The notes under the pieces are model-generated. The model was not told the DNA's origin. It did no database searches and saw only the letters and a program-made list of their open reading frames with translations. From the NCBI GenBank assembly GCA_030432775.1, contig JAUILO010000141.1:1-6056 (forward strand): a stretch of 6,056 nucleotides of DNA, in the 5' to 3' direction. How positions within the stretch are numbered: the first letter of the stretch is position 1; each line of letters opens with the position of its first letter. Shown piece by piece: positions 1 to 6,056 of the stretch. Source of the stretch: Alphaproteobacteria bacterium (GTDB lineage Bacteria; Pseudomonadota; Alphaproteobacteria; Micavibrionales; Micavibrionaceae). The position numbers and the translations under genes are program-made.

Positions 1-1
1 A

Positions 2-1357
2 GATGTACGGGATGAAAGTACAGATGATATCCGTGTGGTTATTGTTCCTAAAAGCCGGAATGTAGAGCCAGAGCTGTTGATGGAGGCTCTGTATAGAAAT
101 ACGGACCTTGAAACGCGCTTTAATATGAATATGAACGTACTTGATCAAGGTACGGTGCCCAAGGTTATGGATATCAAGGAAGTGCTTCGGGCATGGCTTG
201 ATCATCGTCAGGAAGTGCTGGTACGACGCAGTTCACACCGTCTTGATAAGGTCGAGAACCGTATTGAGATTTTGGCCGGTTATTTGATTGTTTATCTGAA
301 TATTGATGAAGTCATTCGCATTATTCGTGAATCTGACGAGCCGAAAGATGAGTTGATGTCTGCTTTTGGTTTGACCGAAGTTCAGGCAGAGGCTGTTTTA
401 AATATGCGCCTTCGTCATTTGCGCAAATTGGAAGAAATGGAAATCCGTACCGAGCATGACGAACTTGCAAAAGAACGTGATGCGCTACAGGCATTGCTTA
501 AATCAGAGGCTAAGCAATGGAAAGAGATCCGTAAACAGATTAAAGCCCTTAAAGAGCTATTTTCTCCCAAGACGTTCCTTGGTGCAAGGCGTACAATTAT
601 TGGCAGTGTTCCGGCGCCGGTTGATATCGAAGAGCTTGAAGAAGCCATGATCGAAAAAGAACCTGTGACAATCGTTTGTTCAGCCAAAGGCTGGATACGT
701 GCGTTTAAAGGGCATGGGCATAAAGAAGACGATATTAAATACAAGGACGGTGATCGTGGCCGTTTTGTGATCGAGGTGCAGACAACCGATAAGCTGTTAT
801 TACTCGGGACAAACGGACGTTTTTACACGCTTGGCTGTGATAAATTCCCGTCTGGCCGCGGTTTTGGCGAGCCTGTTAGGCTTATGATTGACCTGCCCAA
901 TGATAGCGATATTACAGAGATGCTTATCTATGATCAGGACAGTAAGTTACTTATATCGTCCGATGAGGGACGCGGTTTTATCGTTGAACAAAAAGATATT
1001 CTGGCACAGACTCGTAATGGTAAGCAGGTGCTTAATGTGGGCAATACTGCCGAGGCCAAATTATGTATTTCGGTAGCAGCTAGTGATGATCACGTGGCTG
1101 TTATTGGCGAAAACCGCAAAATGCTGGTCTTCCCGCTTGAAGAGCTGCCTGTGATGTCCAAAGGTAAGGGCGTTATTATTCAACGTTATAAGGATGGCGG
1201 AATTTCAGATATTCGTCCGTTTAATCTGGAAGAAGGACTTGTGTATAAATATGGCGCAGGCGAAACCAGAGTTGATGATATTATGCCATGGTTTGGTAAG
1301 CGCGCACAGGCTGGCCGGATGCCACCAAATGGTTTCCCAAAGAACAATAAGTTCTAA
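2..1357 (+). CDS. parC: DNA topoisomerase IV subunit A, C-terminal 451 residues (5' end outside window)
   Basis: Topoisomerase IV is the type II enzyme that decatenates daughter chromosomes; ParC carries the cleavage-religation and DNA-wrapping parts and works with ParE. The open frame runs in from the window edge, beginning DVRDEST at fragment residue 1, followed by PKSRN and the MNMNVL segment, all characteristic of ParC. Fragment residues 60-190 are the helical coiled-coil and dimerisation part, including GLTEVQAEAVLNMRLRHL near 123-140. From about 220 the beta-pinwheel C-terminal domain follows, with repeated blades seen as VTIVCSAKGWIRAF, LLLLGTNGRFYTL and VAVIGENRKMLVF. The SKGKGVIIQRY stretch replaces the QRRGGKG box of GyrA, and the end GRMPPNGFPKNNKF is a typical ParC tail, so GyrA is unlikely. 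The catalytic tyrosine and quinolone-resistance region lie upstream, outside the window. It ends in TAA with no frameshift. It converges on motB, so the two are not co-transcribed. Confidence 0.95.
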   Translation, partial: DVRDESTDDIRVVIVPKSRNVEPELLMEALYRNTDLETRFNMNMNVLDQGTVPKVMDIKEVLRAWLDHRQEVLVRRSSHRLDKVENRIEILAGYLIVYLNIDEVIRIIRESDEPKDELMSAFGLTEVQAEAVLNMRLRHLRKLEEMEIRTEHDELAKERDALQALLKSEAKQWKEIRKQIKALKELFSPKTFLGARRTIIGSVPAPVDIEELEEAMIEKEPVTIVCSAKGWIRAFKGHGHKEDDIKYKDGDRGRFVIEVQTTDKLLLLGTNGRFYTLGCDKFPSGRGFGEPVRLMIDLPNDSDITEMLIYDQDSKLLISSDEGRGFIVEQKDILAQTRNGKQVLNVGNTAEAKLCISVAASDDHVAVIGENRKMLVFPLEELPVMSKGKGVIIQRYKDGGISDIRPFNLEEGLVYKYGAGETRVDDIMPWFGKRAQAGRMPPNGFPKNNKF

Positions 1358-1443
1358 GCTTGATAAGCCAAATTCACCCTGAATATATGTCTATTATAAA
1401 GCTTTGAGATTTACACAGGCGAAATATCTTGCGCAAGTTATAT

Positions 1444-1563
1444 ATGCAGGATGCGGCGCGCGTGTTATGGGGAGTGATAGGGGGCAGGTTAGCAGGTTGG
1501 TTACAGCTTCAGGCGCGCTATCAGCTCTTCTATAACCAGAGCCGGGGAAACAGAGCTGAATAA
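1444..1563 (+). CDS. Doubtful small ORF, 39 codons, in the parC-motB gap
   Basis: An ATG at 1444 opens a 39-codon frame ending in TAA at 1561-1563. The predicted peptide begins MQDAARVLWGVIGGRLAGWL, a stretch that could form an amphipathic or short hydrophobic helix, and continues with a polar tail ending NRAE. In-frame codons upstream stay open back to a TGA at 1405, with a TTG at 1429 as another possible start. There is no Shine-Dalgarno sequence ahead of either start. I recognise no family. In its favour, this stretch is about 55% GC by hand count, visibly richer than the surrounding DNA, and the frame fills most of the gap. Against it are its length, the missing ribosome binding site and the inverted repeats lying within it. 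It may be a gene remnant or chance. Confidence 0.15.
   Translation: MQDAARVLWGVIGGRLAGWLQLQARYQLFYNQSRGNRAE
1498..1559. repeat. Two interleaved inverted repeats in the convergent parC/motB gap
   Basis: TGGTTA at 1498-1503 pairs with TAACCA at 1533-1538, and TCAGCTCT at 1521-1528 pairs exactly with AGAGCTGA at 1552-1559. The two pairings cross, as in an H-type pseudoknot, but the loops are long (29 and 23 nt). They lie where transcripts from parC and motB should end, yet neither stem is followed by a run of T on either strand, so a standard intrinsic terminator is not supported. The 8-bp pair is the more credible of the two. Confidence 0.3.
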
Positions 1564-1576
1564 TCACAGACATATC

Positions 1577-2611
1577 CTATGGGAAGTAGAACTCGCCAGG
1601 TGTTTTCTTGAACCCTTCATCTTTTGGCGGCAATGGCTTGACATCTGCTGGTGAGAAGTCGTCACCTTGCGCATCTTTTGCACCTTCTTGTGCTGTGAAC
1701 TCTCCGCGCTCCAATGCTTCGGCGAGTGTTTCATGCAGTAATATAATAGTGATACGGCGGTTACGCGGATCAAGCGGATCTTCTTCGATAAAAGGCGTGT
1801 TCGCAGCTTTACCCATTACGTTTTCAATACGCTCTTCTTCAACGCCGCTATCCATGATAATGCGTCGGCTAGCATTTGCACGATCTGCTGATAGCTCCCA
1901 GTTGCTGTAGCCTGTTTCGGTCGCGAAGGGTGATGCGTCTGTATGGCCACGTATAGATAAATCATTTGGCAGGGCAGCTATAATCAAAGAGATATTGGTT
2001 AGCAGGGATTTGGCTTGTGGCATGATTTCCGCACTACCTTTGGCAAACATCGGGTTGCCTTCTTGATCGATGATTTGAATGCGTAGACCTTCGGGCGTGA
2101 TATCTATCATGAGATGTTTGGCAAGCGCTTTTAGACCTTCATCTTCGGCAATTGCTTGTTCAAGTTGCTTTTTAGCTACATCAAATCTTTTGGCTTCTCT
2201 GGCTTTTAGTTCTTCTTTTAATTTTTCGATGTCGGCAGGTTCATAACCCTTTATTTTTTCGGTTGCAGATTCTTCAGATTCACCTTGGCCTTTTTTGCCC
2301 GTTGCCATTTTCTCGGCTAGTGGCTGTTTATTGGTAGCCATCGAGCCTTCTTCGGACATGCTCATGCCGCCCAAGACTCCGCCAGCACCACTATCACGGC
2401 GCGAAACAGTCGGGTGGGAGGGGGCAAAATAACTGGAAATCAGGTTCTTGGCTTCATCAGTGGAAACATTCAACAGCCATAAGAGTAAGAAGAACGCCAT
2501 CATCGCTGTCACGAAATCTGCATAGGCCACTTTCCATGCGCCACCATGATGCCCGCCACCTTTTTTGATGACCTTCTTAACGATTATTGGTTGTATTTCA
2601 TCACCGCTCAT
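1577..2611 (-). CDS. motB: Flagellar motor stator protein MotB
   Basis: MotB, 344 residues, anchors the stator to peptidoglycan and carries the proton-binding aspartate of the flagellar motor. The cytoplasmic N-terminus is basic, with a GGGHHGG stretch at 18-24. One transmembrane helix follows, about 28-48, containing AYADFVTAMMAFF; Asp32 is the expected proton acceptor, at the same number as in E. coli MotB. Residues 50-75 resemble the plug and linker region (DEAKNLISSYF). A charged, low-complexity segment rich in Glu, Lys, Gly and Ser spans about 80-160. The OmpA-like peptidoglycan-binding domain covers about 175-300, with GHTD at 222-225, NWELSADRA at 237-245 and DPRNRRITI at 281-289. A tail of some 40 residues, acidic then proline-rich, ends the protein. 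The ATG at 2611 is preceded by AGGA with a 6-nt spacer. It follows motA by 52 bp on the same strand, so they are probably co-transcribed. Confidence 0.96.
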   Translation of the reverse strand: MSGDEIQPIIVKKVIKKGGGHHGGAWKVAYADFVTAMMAFFLLLWLLNVSTDEAKNLISSYFAPSHPTVSRRDSGAGGVLGGMSMSEEGSMATNKQPLAEKMATGKKGQGESEESATEKIKGYEPADIEKLKEELKAREAKRFDVAKKQLEQAIAEDEGLKALAKHLMIDITPEGLRIQIIDQEGNPMFAKGSAEIMPQAKSLLTNISLIIAALPNDLSIRGHTDASPFATETGYSNWELSADRANASRRIIMDSGVEEERIENVMGKAANTPFIEEDPLDPRNRRITIILLHETLAEALERGEFTAQEGAKDAQGDDFSPADVKPLPPKDEGFKKTPGEFYFP

Positions 2612-2617
2612 TCGATT

Positions 2618-2621
2618 TCCT
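2618..2621 (-). promoter_or_regulatory. Ribosome binding site of motB
   Basis: On the minus strand AGGA (within CAGGAAA) sits 6 nt before the motB ATG. It supports the start at 2611 and independent ribosome entry at motB despite its position second in the operon. Confidence 0.7.
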
Positions 2622-2626
2622 GTTTG

Positions 2627-2643
2627 AAACGGTTTATCCGTTT
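2627..2643 (-). other. Small hairpin in the motA-motB intercistronic gap
   Basis: On the minus-strand transcript AAACGG and CCGTTT form a perfect 6-bp stem closing a 5-nt loop (ATAAA). It begins about 20 nt after the motA stop codon and ends 5 nt before the motB AGGA. No T-run follows it, so it is not a terminator. Such elements can tune stability or translation between cistrons, but that role is inferred only from position. Confidence 0.4.
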
Positions 2644-2663
2644 AAATTGTTGGCTTCAAAACT

Positions 2664-3530
2664 TTATGATGCTGCCGGTAATTCATTTAAATGTTCTTCA
2701 AGCTCAAGGAAGCTTGGTTGAACGTGGTGCGGTAGGAATTTACGAGAAAACTCAACCGCAACCTGCGGCGCAGCTCCGTTCAGGAACGCAATCAACGCCA
2801 CTTTTATCGCTTTATAATACATGACTTCTGACTCACCCTTTGCCCCCATGGCAGATGCAATCGGCCCAACCGCGCCATAGGCGATAAACACCCCCAGGAA
2901 TGTGCCAACAAGTGCGCCACCAATCATTTTACCAAGAACCTCTGGTGGTTCTGTGATAGCGCCCATGGTTTTGATAATACCAAGCACCGCAGCCACAATA
3001 CCAAGTGCAGGGATACCGTCTGCCATCGTTTGAATAGCATGGCTTGGATGCATGGCCTCATGTTCGATCGTTTCAATTTCTTCGTCAAGTAACGCTTCCA
3101 GTTCATGCGGGTTTTCGTTACCTAAGGAGATAATACGCAGGTAATCTGTCAGAAATGTCAGGGCGTGATGGTTCTTGGAGAATTTTTCAAAGCGTGAGAA
3201 AAGTTCGCTTTCATGCGGGTTCTCAATATGGGATTCCAGAGCTAGCCAGCCTTTGGTACGCGCCAGTTTGAATAAAGTATATAGCAAGCTGAGTAACTCT
3301 ACATAGTCTGCTTTATTATATGCTTCCGGTTTTACCAGAGAGTTCATACTTTTCAGGGTATGTTTAATAACATGTCCGGTATTAGAGATTATAAATGCAC
3401 CAATAGCAGCACCCATAATGATAACAATCTCAAGAGGCGCGGCTTTAATAATAGGCCCCATATGCCCGCCAGCTAAGACGTAACCGCCAAAGACACAGAC
3501 AAAAACCATGACGATACCTAGAATTTTCAT
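2664..3530 (-). CDS. motA: Flagellar motor stator protein MotA
   Basis: MotA, 288 residues, is the inner-membrane subunit that with MotB forms the proton-conducting stator and pushes on rotor protein FliG. Four hydrophobic segments are visible: about 1-21, 31-50, 172-190 and 202-225. Between the second and third lies the large cytoplasmic loop, with Arg91 and Glu99 in LARTKGWLALES, matching the spacing of E. coli Arg90 and Glu98, which engage FliG. Pro174 in DGIPALGIV and Pro223 in AVGPIAS match the conserved Pro173 and Pro222 needed for conformational coupling. MADGIPALGI is the classic MotA/TolQ/ExbB-type signature, and the charged loop residues and MotB partner rule out ExbB or TolQ. Length is normal for the family. 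The ATG at 3530 has AAGAGG 10 nt upstream. motB follows after 52 bp; the EAL gene lies 117 bp upstream on the same strand. Confidence 0.97.
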   Translation of the reverse strand: MKILGIVMVFVCVFGGYVLAGGHMGPIIKAAPLEIVIIMGAAIGAFIISNTGHVIKHTLKSMNSLVKPEAYNKADYVELLSLLYTLFKLARTKGWLALESHIENPHESELFSRFEKFSKNHHALTFLTDYLRIISLGNENPHELEALLDEEIETIEHEAMHPSHAIQTMADGIPALGIVAAVLGIIKTMGAITEPPEVLGKMIGGALVGTFLGVFIAYGAVGPIASAMGAKGESEVMYYKAIKVALIAFLNGAAPQVAVEFSRKFLPHHVQPSFLELEEHLNELPAAS

Positions 3531-3536
3531 AGTGGG

Positions 3537-3546
3537 GAGGCCTCTT
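3537..3546 (-). promoter_or_regulatory. Ribosome binding site of motA, embedded in a palindrome
   Basis: On the minus strand AAGAGG (3541-3546) lies 10 nt before the motA ATG. Its GAGG is half of the perfect palindrome GAGGCCTC at 3537-3544, so the anti-Shine-Dalgarno-like CCTC sits directly beside it, between the site and the start codon. The spacer is at the long end of the usual range. No other purine-rich site lies closer to this ATG. Confidence 0.55.
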
Positions 3547-3585
3547 GTTGCAAAGTATTCACGGAATTAATTTACCACGCCCTGA

Positions 3586-3600
3586 TAGTTTTTGAAACTA
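3586..3600. repeat. AT-rich inverted repeat between the EAL gene and motA
   Basis: TAGTTT and AAACTA form a perfect 6-bp inverted repeat around a 3-nt centre, in the 117-bp gap between the EAL gene and motA. On the minus strand it lies about 48 nt after the EAL stop codon and about 55 nt before the motA ATG. It lacks a following T-run, so it could be an operator, a weak transcript structure or chance. The rest of this gap is AT-rich, and I cannot name a convincing promoter in it. Confidence 0.25.
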
Positions 3601-3647
3601 AAGCTGGGTGTTTTTACTAAATTTTTTTAATGAAATCAGTATGAATA

Positions 3648-5303
3648 CTATGTGTTTTCTTTTTTGGTCAGTGGTGATTGTATGGCCAAATATTCAGGTT
3701 GCGGTTTTGGTTCGGAAAAGAAATACCCTTGACCAAGTCCTACACCAAGTTCACGCATAGCTTCTGCCTGTTCTTCATATTCAATACGTTCAATGACAAC
3801 TTTTGTGTCCAGATCTTTACACATCTGGCTCAGATTTTTGATCATGACCTGATCACGTTCGGATGTCAGAATTTTTTGGGTGTATTTACCATCAATCTTC
3901 AAATAGTTCACATGAAGTTCATGTAGGTATTGGAATGACGCAGAGCCTGCACCAAAATCATCAAGACAAACTTTAAAGCCATCTCCCTGTAACTGTTTGA
4001 TAAACTTGTTTACTTTCTCCAGTTCCTGAATTTCGTTGGACTCGGTAATCTCGAAAATGAGACGTTTTGCAAGGTTCTTATGCGGTTCAAGTTTTGCATA
4101 AAGAGCGTCAAAGAATTGTTCGTTTTGTATGGATTGACCTGATAGGTTAATTGCGAAACAGAAATTATTTGTCGCGGCCTTGAATTTTAAGTAGTTGATT
4201 GCACGCTCGCAGATGGCCATATCCATCTCTGCGGCCATACCAATGTCTTCACCGAACATAATCCATTCTTGTGTGCTGCTACCTTCATCTTTAAATCTGG
4301 AGAGCATTTCAAAATGAACAAGTTCATATGTTTTAAGGTCAACGATCGGCTGAAAGTATAACTGGAAGTTCAGCTGCGTAATCATAGTCTTGAAACGCTG
4401 AATCTTTTGAGCGTTTTCGGTTACGAATTGTTCGAAACCAGCACCTAGCGTATCAACATTGAGATCAGTACCTCTACGTTCGAATTCGTTGATTGTGTAT
4501 ATAAGGGCTCTGGCTGCTTCTCTTTCTGTAAGCTCGGCGACCTCGGCAGGAATTGTTTTGGAATCAAACTCTATGCCTTCACCATCAGGATCGGTTTCTT
4601 TTGAAAGCTCGGCGAGTTGGTCTTTAATGGCTTCGGGAGTAAGGTTTTTATCGTGCAGGATACTGTAGCGGCCATCTGAGATCTGCGAAGCGGTTTGTCC
4701 GCCTAGCGAGTTGGCGTTCAACATTTCCTGTACCGACTCAGAGAAGCTGCTCCATAGCTCGGGACCAAGTTTGGCTTTTACATCATCACTGCCGGCAATA
4801 TCCAGAAGTGTAATATCAACTTCCACATTGTCTTCTTTGGCTTCGCGCAGGGCTTCTTGTGCGGCGTCAATAAATGTTTCTTTGTCGTGCGGTGCTTCTT
4901 TTCTGGATTTTTTTTCTAATCCGGCAAGCTTGGCCATTACTTCGGTGACGAAGCTTGCAGTTAGGTAAAAAACGTCTGAACCAGGCATTTTCATGCCAGT
5001 GACGATTGCTTCTTTACCATTGGCGGTTATTTCATTGAGTTTTACGTGGATAGGGCCACAGCGTTTGCCTTCAATCGCTTTGCTCCGTAGCATCATCAGG
5101 GTAATTTTTTCTTTTTTATCGAATAAATCCAGCCAGTTAGTACCTTGCAATTCTTCATGATCCACGCCCGTGAGAGATTTTCCTGCTCCAAGCGCAAATT
5201 GAATTTCATCATCAGCAGCCACCTCCAGAAGTAAATCCGAAGAGGCAAAGGAAAAGGCCAGAAAACGATCCCTTTGTGATTTTAAAGTATTTTTATCTGC
5301 CAT
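3648..5303 (-). CDS. PAS-like / degenerate GGDEF / EAL protein, predicted c-di-GMP phosphodiesterase
   Basis: A 551-residue protein with no signal peptide or membrane helix, so probably cytoplasmic. Residues 12-120 look like a PAS-type sensory fold (FASSDLLLEVAADDEIQF, then ELQGTNWLDLF), a tentative call. Residues about 145-280 resemble a GGDEF domain that has lost its active site: where GGDEF is expected the sequence is SDGRY (209-213). The EAL domain spans about 305-545. Its signature is EML (332-334), and the expected catalytic set is present: Glu332, Asn386, Glu418, Asp448 and Asp449 in LDDFGAG, Lys469, Glu505 and Gln525 in GQGYFF. EAL domains with these residues hydrolyse c-di-GMP to pGpG, so activity is predicted, although AEGVE is altered to IERIE (504-508). 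The ATG at 5303 has only a weak GGA upstream; the next in-frame Met is residue 70, which would cut the PAS-like domain. It precedes motA on the same strand, suggesting a role in motility control. Confidence 0.93.
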   Translation of the reverse strand: MADKNTLKSQRDRFLAFSFASSDLLLEVAADDEIQFALGAGKSLTGVDHEELQGTNWLDLFDKKEKITLMMLRSKAIEGKRCGPIHVKLNEITANGKEAIVTGMKMPGSDVFYLTASFVTEVMAKLAGLEKKSRKEAPHDKETFIDAAQEALREAKEDNVEVDITLLDIAGSDDVKAKLGPELWSSFSESVQEMLNANSLGGQTASQISDGRYSILHDKNLTPEAIKDQLAELSKETDPDGEGIEFDSKTIPAEVAELTEREAARALIYTINEFERRGTDLNVDTLGAGFEQFVTENAQKIQRFKTMITQLNFQLYFQPIVDLKTYELVHFEMLSRFKDEGSSTQEWIMFGEDIGMAAEMDMAICERAINYLKFKAATNNFCFAINLSGQSIQNEQFFDALYAKLEPHKNLAKRLIFEITESNEIQELEKVNKFIKQLQGDGFKVCLDDFGAGSASFQYLHELHVNYLKIDGKYTQKILTSERDQVMIKNLSQMCKDLDTKVVIERIEYEEQAEAMRELGVGLGQGYFFSEPKPQPEYLAIQSPLTKKENT

Positions 5304-5390
5304 ATTTTAGAATCCGAATGTCTGCCAATACCGGAATCTCCCTCTAAATACTATACTAGCATTTTCTTTCTTTGTTTTTTATTAAAATCC

Positions 5391-5420
5391 AAGACATATT
5401 TGCTACTGTGAGACTATATA
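5391..5420 (+). promoter_or_regulatory. Weak candidate sigma-70 promoter toward the hydrolase gene
   Basis: AAGACA (5391-5396) matches four of six bases of the -35 consensus and is separated by 18 bp from TATATA (5415-5420). It would give a leader of about 125 nt before the ATG at 5551. An alternative is the perfect -10 hexamer TATAAT at 5490-5495, which lies closer to the gene but has no recognisable -35. The region is AT-rich, so such matches are expected by chance. Confidence 0.2.
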
Positions 5421-5443
5421 AAGTGAGTATTTGGCTACTGGAG
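5397..5443. repeat. Imperfect 16-nt direct repeat in the divergent intergenic region
   Basis: TATTTGCTACTGTGAG at 5397-5412 is repeated as TATTTGGCTACTGGAG at 5428-5443. The two copies are identical apart from one inserted G and one missing T. Their starts are 31 bp apart, about three helical turns, and they flank TATATAAAG. The layout fits a paired operator or a small duplication in the promoter region between the EAL gene and the hydrolase gene. No known regulator consensus is recognised. Confidence 0.4.
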
Positions 5444-5550
5444 CGACCAGAGCATTATGATGCTGTATAGTTTAGCAGTAAAAAAAACATATAATAGTCT
5501 AAATTTGCGGTATAAGTATAAAATCATCACAAAAAACATTGAAGAATCAA

Positions 5551-6056
5551 ATGGATATGTCAGAACAAGTTATTATAGAAGTCGAAGACTCAGTCGGTAT
5601 TATTACGCTTAATCGTCCCAAAGCGTTGAATGCTCTAACTTTGGAAATGATACGCGCCATCTCTGCTGTGCTGGCCAAATGGCGTGTCGATGGAAATATC
5701 GAAGCTGTCTTTTTACAAGGGCAGGGAGACCGGGCTTTTTGTGCTGGGGGCGATATCAAGGCAACATATTTTGCCAGGATTAATGGAGAGGCCGAAGGCG
5801 CGAAGCCGGAAGAATTCGCGGAGGTTTATTTCAAAGAAGCGTATGACCTTGATTTGCAGCTTCATGACTTTCCAAAGCCTGTCATTGCGTTTATGGAAGG
5901 TATAACAATGGGCGGTGGTTTTGGTCTGGCAGGCCCTTGTCCATACCGTGTTATCTGTGAAGATAGTATTTTTGCGATGCCGGAAGTTGGTATCGGATTT
6001 TTTCCGGATATTGGCGCAGCTTATACGCTCGGGAAAATATCGGGTTATGCCGGATG
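5551..6056 (+). CDS. 3-hydroxyisobutyryl-CoA hydrolase-type protein of the enoyl-CoA hydratase family (3' end outside window)
   Basis: The first 168 residues of a crotonase-fold protein; the frame is open at the window edge. Family marks are ITLNRPKALNAL (18-29), the first oxyanion-hole segment FCAGGDIKA (63-71) and the second, MGGGFGL (120-126). Three features favour 3-hydroxyisobutyryl-CoA hydrolase over a plain enoyl-CoA hydratase: the longer stretch between GGD and the KPVIA strand, MPEVGIGFFPDIG (143-155), and the Glu145/Asp153 pair within it, which matches the catalytic pair of HIBCH. That enzyme releases 3-hydroxyisobutyrate and CoA in valine breakdown. The start at 5551 has a weak GAAGA 5 nt upstream; an ATG at 5557 is also possible. 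It is transcribed divergently from the EAL gene across 247 bp and has no evident functional link to motility. An enoyl-CoA hydratase/isomerase of other specificity remains possible. Confidence 0.87.
   Translation, partial: MDMSEQVIIEVEDSVGIITLNRPKALNALTLEMIRAISAVLAKWRVDGNIEAVFLQGQGDRAFCAGGDIKATYFARINGEAEGAKPEEFAEVYFKEAYDLDLQLHDFPKPVIAFMEGITMGGGFGLAGPCPYRVICEDSIFAMPEVGIGFFPDIGAAYTLGKISGYAG

Noticed and set aside
415..744. Minus-strand open frame of 109 codons
   Set aside because: It is antisense to the well-conserved parC coding sequence, and its serine-rich translation has no domain.
2..1357. GyrA rather than ParC
   Set aside because: The GyrA box is absent; SKGKGVIIQRY and the GRMPPNGFPKNNKF tail fit ParC.
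1428..1437. Perfect palindrome CTTGCGCAAG as an operator
   Set aside because: It lies in a convergent gap with no promoter nearby to control, and a single 10-bp palindrome is weak evidence.
1608..1910. Plus-strand open frame of 100 codons
   Set aside because: It lies antisense inside motB, has a serine-rich composition typical of a shadow frame, and shows no recognisable domain.
3545..3647. Sigma-28 (FliA-type) promoter ahead of motA
   Set aside because: TTTAGTTT on the minus strand resembles a flagellar -35, but no GCCGATAA-like -10 follows at the right spacing.
3619..3650. Intrinsic terminator for the EAL gene, using the T-run at 3622-3628 and AGTATGAATACT at 3639-3650
   Set aside because: The T-run is on the wrong strand for a minus-strand gene, and the short stem overlaps the stop codon with no T-run after it on the minus strand.
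5684..5905. Plus-strand open frame of 73 codons near the right edge
   Set aside because: It overlaps, in another frame, the clear crotonase-family gene that starts at 5551.

Overview
The window looks like chromosomal DNA from a flagellated Gram-negative bacterium, most likely an alphaproteobacterium of moderate to low GC. The basis is the character of the proteins: a ParC with an alphaproteobacterial-style tail, a MotA/MotB pair whose MotB has a GGGHHGG stretch before its membrane helix, and a valine-degradation-type hydrolase. The order or genus cannot be decided from this sequence alone. I see no mobile element, CRISPR array, tRNA, rRNA or phage gene.

Layout. Positions 2-1357 (+) are the 3' part of parC (topoisomerase IV subunit A), whose start lies outside the window. 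A 219-bp gap follows, where parC and the motility genes converge tail to tail; it holds a doubtful 39-codon ORF and interleaved inverted repeats, but no clear terminator. On the minus strand, reading right to left, come a PAS-like/degenerate GGDEF/EAL protein (5303-3648), motA (3530-2664) and motB (2611-1577). After a 247-bp AT-rich divergent intergenic region, the + strand carries the 5' part of a 3-hydroxyisobutyryl-CoA hydrolase-type gene (5551 to the window edge).

How the genes fit together. MotA and MotB form the proton-driven stator of the flagellar motor, and all the classic functional residues are present. The gene just upstream on the same strand encodes an apparently soluble protein whose EAL domain keeps the full set of c-di-GMP phosphodiesterase active-site residues, although its signature is EML. 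Its position suggests, but does not prove, a c-di-GMP input dedicated to motor function. parC and the hydrolase are unrelated housekeeping and catabolic neighbours.

Nothing here clearly amounts to an undescribed system. The observations most worth a second look are the EAL-motA-motB arrangement with its decayed GGDEF domain, the 16-nt imperfect direct repeat in the divergent intergenic region, and RNA-structure candidates at the motA and motB ribosome binding sites.
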